Below, piece after piece: positions 35,512 to 39,553 of a DNA stretch of 39,553 nucleotides. How positions within the stretch are numbered: position 1 is the first letter of the stretch; each line of letters starts with the position of its first letter. The stretch lies in the NCBI GenBank assembly GCA_964412845.1, contig CAYPQM010000050.1:1-39553 (forward strand), given 5' to 3'. The position numbers and the translations under genes were made by a program. Under the pieces are notes generated by a model. That model was given only the letters and a program-made list of their open reading frames with translations, was not told the DNA's origin and did not search any database. Source of the stretch: JAWWPY01 sp964412845 (lineage in GTDB: Bacteria; Actinomycetota; Actinomycetes; Streptosporangiales; Streptosporangiaceae).

Positions 35512-37026
35512 ATGCAGGAGCCCGCGCCACGTTCGACTGACGTGACACATGCCCTGACGAGCGGGCTCACCGACCCGGCGGCCACGGCGTCCCTGTCCAC
35601 GCTGGCCGGGGCTCAGCTGGACGGGTTGATGAACGGGGCTTCCCAGGGGGGCGGGACCGGCAACGATCCGGTGTTCGTGCTGTGCTGCGGCCGGTCCGGT
35701 TCCACGCTGCTGCGGTTCCTGCTTGATGCCCACCCAGATCTCGCCTGCCCACCAGAGACCAACCTGTCGGCGCTGTGCGCGCACCTGGCGGGCGTGTGGT
35801 CGCTGCTGGCGGGTGCACCGGTTCCGGCCGAGCCGCACGACCAACCGCCCCTGATCCCGGAGCCGGCCATCGCCGGGATCCGGCGCAGCCTGGACATGAT
35901 GGTCGGGCCGTACCTGGCGCGGCGCGGAAAGAGGCGGTACTGCGACAAGAGCCTGGGCGCGGCCGAGCACGCAGACCTGCTGACGCGGCTGTTCCCGGGG
36001 GCGACGTTCATCTGCCTGTACCGGCATCCGATGGACGTGATCGCCTCCGGGATCGAGGCGTGCCCGTGGGGACTGAAGGGCTTCGGGTTCGACCGTTACG
36101 CGGCGGAGTCCCCGGGCAACGCGGTGCTGGCCCTGGCCCGGTTCTGGGCCGACCACACCGCCGCGATCCACGCTGTGGAGGAACGGTACCCGGGCCGCTG
36201 CCACCGGGTGCGCTACGAGGATCTGGTCGCCGATCCTGAGGCAGTCGCAGCCGGGATATTCGGGTTCCTCGGCGTGCCCGCCCAGCCCGGGATCTCGGGC
36301 CGGTGCTTCACGCCCGAGCGTGAGCGGGCCGGCCGCGCCGACTACAAGATCTGGCACACCTCGCGGGTCACCGCCGGCTCGGTGGGCCGGGGGTGGTCCA
36401 TCCCGGCGAGCCCGATCGAGCCTGCGGTGACCGGCCGGCTGAACGAACTCGCGGACACCCTCGGCTACATCCGGGTCGATGAGAAGTGGGGCGTCGCGGA
36501 TATGCCCCCGGACTTCCGGGTGCCCGCGCACGGTGCACCGGCCCCCGGCGCCCCGGCCCGCAATGGTGCCACTCAGGAGATGCCGCGCGCGTACCTGCTG
36601 ATCGGTGATCTTCTCCAGGCCGGGCTGTTCCGGATCAGTGATCGCTTCATCCGCGAGTGGGGCTCATGCGCGCAAGAGTCCTTCCTGCTCATCGCCACCT
36701 CGTCCGATGCCGGCAGCTCGGCACGCTGGCGGGTTGACCTCGCCGCCCGGACCGTGGCCCTGGCCAGCGGCAGCCAGCCCGCCGACGGCCCGGGGAACGG
36801 CGCCGCCTGGCAGATCGTCGGCAACGCCGGCGCCTGGGAACGGGTGCTCCGGGGCAAAGCCAACCTCAACGTCGCGCTGCGCCGCCGCGACCTGCGTTAC
36901 TGCTGCACCGGTGCGGCCGCGGCGGCTGGCGCCACGAGGACGAGCATGCTCGCCGACCTGCTCGGCCTCACCTCGTGGCGAACCACAGAGCCAGCACGGC
37001 AACCGCAGGCATCATCGGCCCGGTAA
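35512..37026 (+). CDS. Sulfotransferase with C-terminal SCP2-like domain
   Basis: 504 residues. The N-terminal part is a PAPS-dependent sulfotransferase (Sulfotransferase_3-like): the 5'-phosphosulfate loop is CCGRSGSTLLRFLLDAHP (about 57-74) and the 3'-phosphate motif is 'YRHPMDVIASGIEACPWG' near 170. It also has 'RVRYEDLVADPEAVAAGIFG', the usual strand after it. From about residue 357, the sequence changes to 'YLLIGDLLQAGLFRISDRFI' and then 'WRVDLAARTVALASG', 'WERVLRGKANLNVALRRRDL', a pattern like SCP2 sterol-carrier domains. Enzyme plus lipid-binding tail suggests a hydrophobic acceptor. ATG at 35512 has AAAGG about 10 nt upstream. It follows the secreted protein by 124 bp and may share its transcript. 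Confidence 0.85.
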   Translation: MQEPAPRSTDVTHALTSGLTDPAATASLSTLAGAQLDGLMNGASQGGGTGNDPVFVLCCGRSGSTLLRFLLDAHPDLACPPETNLSALCAHLAGVWSLLAGAPVPAEPHDQPPLIPEPAIAGIRRSLDMMVGPYLARRGKRRYCDKSLGAAEHADLLTRLFPGATFICLYRHPMDVIASGIEACPWGLKGFGFDRYAAESPGNAVLALARFWADHTAAIHAVEERYPGRCHRVRYEDLVADPEAVAAGIFGFLGVPAQPGISGRCFTPERERAGRADYKIWHTSRVTAGSVGRGWSIPASPIEPAVTGRLNELADTLGYIRVDEKWGVADMPPDFRVPAHGAPAPGAPARNGATQEMPRAYLLIGDLLQAGLFRISDRFIREWGSCAQESFLLIATSSDAGSSARWRVDLAARTVALASGSQPADGPGNGAAWQIVGNAGAWERVLRGKANLNVALRRRDLRYCCTGAAAAAGATRTSMLADLLGLTSWRTTEPARQPQASSAR

Positions 37027-37086
37027 AGACGGGGGTGTTCGCAGTGCTGATGCTCAGACCGCTCCGGCAGGCTGGTCCCGCCCCGG

Positions 37087-37551
37087 TCAGCTTTCGACGG
37101 CCCGGGCCAGCCGGTCGAGGGTCTCGCGCATGCCTTCTCTCGTCTGGCTGGGCAGCGAGCTGCGCAGGAGGAAGAACCTCTGCTTGTCCTTCGACACGTC
37201 CCAGGTCTCGCGGACCAGCGTGCCCGCGCCGGAGGGGATGAGCTCGTATCGCCAGATGCGTCCGCCGATGATGCCCATCTGCGCGGTCGTCTGCCAGGCG
37301 ATCAGCCGGTCTTGCTCGAACTCGACGATCTCATTGGTCGTCCGGTACGGAACGAACAGCGACGCGGCCCGGGCTTTCATTGACATGCCGAACTTCGTGC
37401 CCAGGCAGAGCGGCTGGTTCTCTCCGTGGATGCCGCGCACCGTGTCGGACCCGTCGAAACTCGAATGCCGCCCAGCGTCGGCGAGAAGCGCGAAGATGCG
37501 GCTGGCCGGGGCGTTGATGATGCGCTCGACGCTGATGGTGGGCGACGTCAT
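37087..37551 (-). CDS. SRPBCC-family (polyketide cyclase/dehydrase-like) protein
   Basis: 154 residues, a helix-grip domain. It opens 'ISVERIINAPASRIFALLAD' and closes with a C-terminal helix ('TREGMRETLDRLARAVES'). Cavity strands include 'TTNEIVEFEQDRLIAWQTTA' and 'GRIWRYELIPSGAGTLVRET', with the conserved 'W' and 'E.W' positions. This is the polyketide-cyclase/dehydrase type often found near biosynthetic genes; no ligand is inferred. It converges on the sulfotransferase gene, 60 bp away. It lies downstream of the AIM24 operon in the same orientation, but the 26-bp palindrome at 37619-37644 probably separates the two. Confidence 0.85.
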   Translation of the reverse strand: MTSPTISVERIINAPASRIFALLADAGRHSSFDGSDTVRGIHGENQPLCLGTKFGMSMKARAASLFVPYRTTNEIVEFEQDRLIAWQTTAQMGIIGGRIWRYELIPSGAGTLVRETWDVSKDKQRFFLLRSSLPSQTREGMRETLDRLARAVES

Positions 37552-37618
37552 GGCCCAGAACCTATCGTGAGCCCGCGTCCGGACCCCGGCCCGGCCACCG
37601 GCCAGGGACCGACGCGGC

Positions 37619-37644
37619 GGCCGGCGGTCCGCGGACCGCCGGCC
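37619..37644 (-). terminator. 26-bp perfect palindrome, terminator of the AIM24 operon
   Basis: A perfect 26-bp inverted repeat (arms GGCCGGCGGTCCG and its complement) begins 7 nt after the stop codon of the last AIM24 gene on the minus strand. RNA from it would fold into an 11-bp G+C stem with a tight loop. There is no T run, so it is a strong non-canonical terminator or an operator for the SRPBCC gene. Confidence 0.65.
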
Positions 37645-37651
37645 TGCCTTC

Positions 37652-38548
37652 CTACCAGTACTGCGTCGTGGCGCCGGAATTCCGGGTTACCGCTCCGACC
37701 ATCTCAGGACGTTCGAACACCGACTGGACAGCTACCCGGCCCGGTCCCTGCAGGGTCAGCCAGATCGACTTGGCCTGCCAGCGCGCCGAACTGAACCAGT
37801 AAGCACCCCGGGGGTACTCAAAGTGCAGGAACATCGCGACCGACTGGTCCTTCCAGATCAAGCCGCCCGGTTGCACCAGGATCCGCTGGCCCGGTGCCAG
37901 GTCGCGGATGAAGGTGTTGCCGGGGGCATGCAGCAGGAGGAGGCCGTTGCTTCCTACGGCCGTGAAGGTGTCTATGGTCTGGCCCACCGGGTAGTGCGTC
38001 TCCGTGTCGTCGCCACTCCCCGTGGTGAACCATACATTGGGGTTTTTCCAGTCATAGCCCACGTTCCCGGTCGCGACCAGGAAGCGATGCTCAGCCACAT
38101 CAATGGCCTGGCCGGGGCGGAGCGGCACGGCGATGGTCTCGCCGGGCGCGTCGGCGCTGAAGGCGATGTGCCCCGGGCCCTGCGCCCGCATCATGATCAG
38201 CGGCAGGCCGGCCCGCATCCGCTTCCAGCCGCCCCGCATGGGGAGGTTGCCGAGGCGGACATTGGCATCGGTGTGCAGCAGCGAGTGGTGGGAGAAGTAG
38301 ACCCAGTCGTCATCATGCAGCCCCATGTCCGCCACGGGCACGTACATGCCGCTGATCTGGCAGGTGGAGCGGCTGAAGCGGATCCGGGCCATGTCCCGGA
38401 TCGGCGGCTGCTCGATCCATCCGGAATCCGAGACGCGCAGCCGGACGTCGACCGGCGCACCGCAATGCGGGCAGGTCCCGCTCTCCCCCTGGCCCGGCAT
38501 CCGGCAGTACGGGCAGGTGTAGGCGCCTTCGGCAGGCGGCATCGACAT
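37652..38548 (-). CDS. AIM24-family protein with N-terminal zinc ribbon (copy 2)
   Basis: 298 residues. A zinc ribbon (CPYC...CPHC, about 12-32) is followed by an AIM24-type double beta-sandwich: 'RFSRSTCQISGMYVPVADMG', 'HHSLLHTDANVRLGNLPMRG', 'RAQGPGHIAFSADAPGETIA', 'ILVQPGGLIWKDQSVAMFLH'. AIM24 proteins are conserved from bacteria to mitochondria and are linked to membrane organisation; bacterial function is unsettled. It starts 9 bp after the paralogue upstream, with GGGGA 6 nt before ATG, so the two are one operon. An insertion around residues 165-190 distinguishes it from its neighbour. No signal peptide. Confidence 0.87.
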   Translation of the reverse strand: MSMPPAEGAYTCPYCRMPGQGESGTCPHCGAPVDVRLRVSDSGWIEQPPIRDMARIRFSRSTCQISGMYVPVADMGLHDDDWVYFSHHSLLHTDANVRLGNLPMRGGWKRMRAGLPLIMMRAQGPGHIAFSADAPGETIAVPLRPGQAIDVAEHRFLVATGNVGYDWKNPNVWFTTGSGDDTETHYPVGQTIDTFTAVGSNGLLLLHAPGNTFIRDLAPGQRILVQPGGLIWKDQSVAMFLHFEYPRGAYWFSSARWQAKSIWLTLQGPGRVAVQSVFERPEMVGAVTRNSGATTQYW

Positions 38549-38557
38549 AACAGTCCC

Positions 38558-39355
38558 CTACTCAGAGCCGTGGTGAACGTACATGGACTGGATGCCGACC
38601 CGGCCGGGACCGGTCATCTCGGCCAGGTACATGCCGTGCCGCATCAGCCCGGTCTTGACGTTCTGCTGCACCGCGTTCATGGCCACCGTGGAGTCCTTGT
38701 ACAGAAAACCACCCGGCTCCACCATGATCTTCTCGCCCGGCTGCAGCGTCTTCTGGAAGACGTTGCCATTTCCGTGCAGGAGCAGCAGTCCGGGCTCACG
38801 CTGCGTGACGAAGCGGTCCATGTACATGCCCCCGCCGCCGTGCAGCACGTTGGCCAGGCCCTTGATCCGCACGAACGAGTAGGTCAGCGAATGGGTCCCG
38901 GCCAGGAAGGCATGCTCACGCACGTCGAGTTCCATCGACGGGTGCAGCGGCAGCACAACGACCTCACCCGCGGCGTCCCGGGAGAATGCGATGCGGCCTG
39001 GCCCGTGGGCGATGCTCAGGATGTGCGGCATGCCGCCGAGCATCCGCTTCATCCCGCCGCCGGTGTTGAGCGCCGACATCGGCACACCGGGCTCCTTCCA
39101 GAGCATCACATGGTGCTCGAAGAACACCGAGTCTCCATGCGCCAGGGCTAGCTCGGCCACCGGGACGATCTCGCCCTCGATCTGGCAGGTTGAGTTGGAG
39201 AAACGGAACTCCGTCATGTCCCGCAGGCGAGGCGCCTCGCTCCAGCCGGAGTCGGTGACGAGATCCTTCTTGTCAAGCGGCGCCCCGCAGGTCGTACAGT
39301 TCGTACGGCCCGATTCGTTCTGGGCTTTGCACCACTGGCATTCGATCCGGTCCAT
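38558..39355 (-). CDS. AIM24-family protein with N-terminal zinc ribbon (copy 1)
   Basis: 265 residues, a paralogue of the next gene. The zinc ribbon CQWC...CTTC (about 6-24) precedes 'RFSNSTCQIEGEIVPVAELA', 'HGPGRIAFSRDAAGEVVVLP', 'LLLLHGNGNVFQKTLQPGEK' and 'IMVEPGGFLYKDSTVAMNAV'. The two copies share the order of all strands and the 'STCQI.G..VPVA' and 'V.PGG..(W/Y)KD..VAM' blocks. Residues around 'GGGMKRMLGGMPHIL' form a Gly/Met segment. AAAGG stands about 9 nt before ATG. A further zinc-ribbon gene ends 133 bp upstream and may belong to the same transcript. Confidence 0.87.
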   Translation of the reverse strand: MDRIECQWCKAQNESGRTNCTTCGAPLDKKDLVTDSGWSEAPRLRDMTEFRFSNSTCQIEGEIVPVAELALAHGDSVFFEHHVMLWKEPGVPMSALNTGGGMKRMLGGMPHILSIAHGPGRIAFSRDAAGEVVVLPLHPSMELDVREHAFLAGTHSLTYSFVRIKGLANVLHGGGGMYMDRFVTQREPGLLLLHGNGNVFQKTLQPGEKIMVEPGGFLYKDSTVAMNAVQQNVKTGLMRHGMYLAEMTGPGRVGIQSMYVHHGSE

Positions 39356-39488
39356 TCGTACAACCTTTCGTTTTGCACCCCGTATGCCGCCACGACGGCG
39401 ACTGAGTGAATGTGATGGCAGGCCGGGACCGGGCCGACCGCCCCCGGAGGAGGGCGGTGCGAAGACAGGGGCCGGCCGGACGCGCCCG

Positions 39489-39553
39489 CTACGCGGACGG
39501 CGGGTTGGCCGGCGTGCCGCACTCCGCGCAGAACTTCGCGGTGGCGGCCAGAT
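39489..39553 (-). CDS. Zinc-ribbon protein, C-terminal end only
   Basis: The last 20 codons read LAATAKFCAECGTPANPPSA and end in TAG at 39489-39491. AKFCxECGT is the second half of a zinc ribbon and matches the C-terminus of the zinc-ribbon protein at 13238-13900 (AKFCGECGT). The remainder lies beyond the window. It is probably the upstream member of the AIM24 operon, or another copy of the multi-zinc-ribbon family. Confidence 0.6.
   Translation of the reverse strand, partial: LAATAKFCAECGTPANPPSA

Noticed and set aside
37823..39151. A 442-codon plus-strand frame across both AIM24 genes
   Set aside because: It spans two well-defined minus-strand genes and their gap and has an antisense-type composition (His, Val, Arg, Gly).
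1..39553. tRNA, rRNA, CRISPR, insertion sequences, phage or plasmid functions
   Set aside because: No cloverleaf with a GTTCGA-type arm, no regularly spaced repeats, and no transposase, integrase or replication protein was recognised.

Overview
The window is about 70% G+C, uses GTG starts freely and carries many families typical of filamentous actinomycetes: an ECF42-type sigma factor, SARP, PspC and DUF1707 proteins, HTH-STAND regulators, an EamA/CGNR pair and AIM24 proteins. A soil actinobacterium of the Streptomyces/Streptosporangium type is the best guess; I cannot name a genus. No tRNA, rRNA, CRISPR array, transposase or phage gene was seen.

Left part (1-9.9 kb): the tail of a TetR regulator, a GNAT acetyltransferase, a GH15 glycosidase, a YciI-ECF sigma pair with overlapping stop and start, a channel-like membrane protein divergent from a lipoprotein, and an envelope-stress-like module. 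That module is a PspC-domain histidine kinase plus response regulator, divergent from small PspC and DUF1707 membrane proteins across a perfect 8-bp inverted repeat.

Middle part (9.9-27.7 kb): a serine beta-lactamase-like hydrolase with a possible short upstream ORF; a three-gene minus-strand operon (zinc-ribbon protein, a two-PH-like-domain protein, a DUF1707/LiaF-like protein) ending in a strong hairpin; two large XRE-STAND-TPR regulators, one also carrying a C-terminal LuxR HTH; an ankyrin-repeat gene with a decayed 5' copy of itself upstream; a lipoprotein; a DUF2207-like membrane protein; an orphan membrane protein; an SRPBCC protein; and the divergent CGNR regulator/EamA exporter pair. 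A 5'-truncated acetolactate-synthase-like gene lies next to the following region.

Right part (27.8-39.5 kb): a 1318-residue protein made of two histidine-kinase halves joined by an acidic repeat linker, the first half with degenerate catalytic motifs. It converges on a NarL-type response regulator. Next come a SARP regulator divergent from a Pro/Ala-rich secreted protein, then a sulfotransferase with an SCP2-like tail, an SRPBCC protein, and an operon of two paralogous zinc-ribbon AIM24 proteins ending in a 26-bp perfect palindrome. A further zinc-ribbon gene runs off the right edge.

The dominant theme is signalling and the cell envelope. The least familiar items are the double kinase, the zinc-ribbon/PH-like operon, the secreted-protein/sulfotransferase module and the XRE+LuxR double-HTH regulator. 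All functions are inferred from reading the sequence; no database search was possible.
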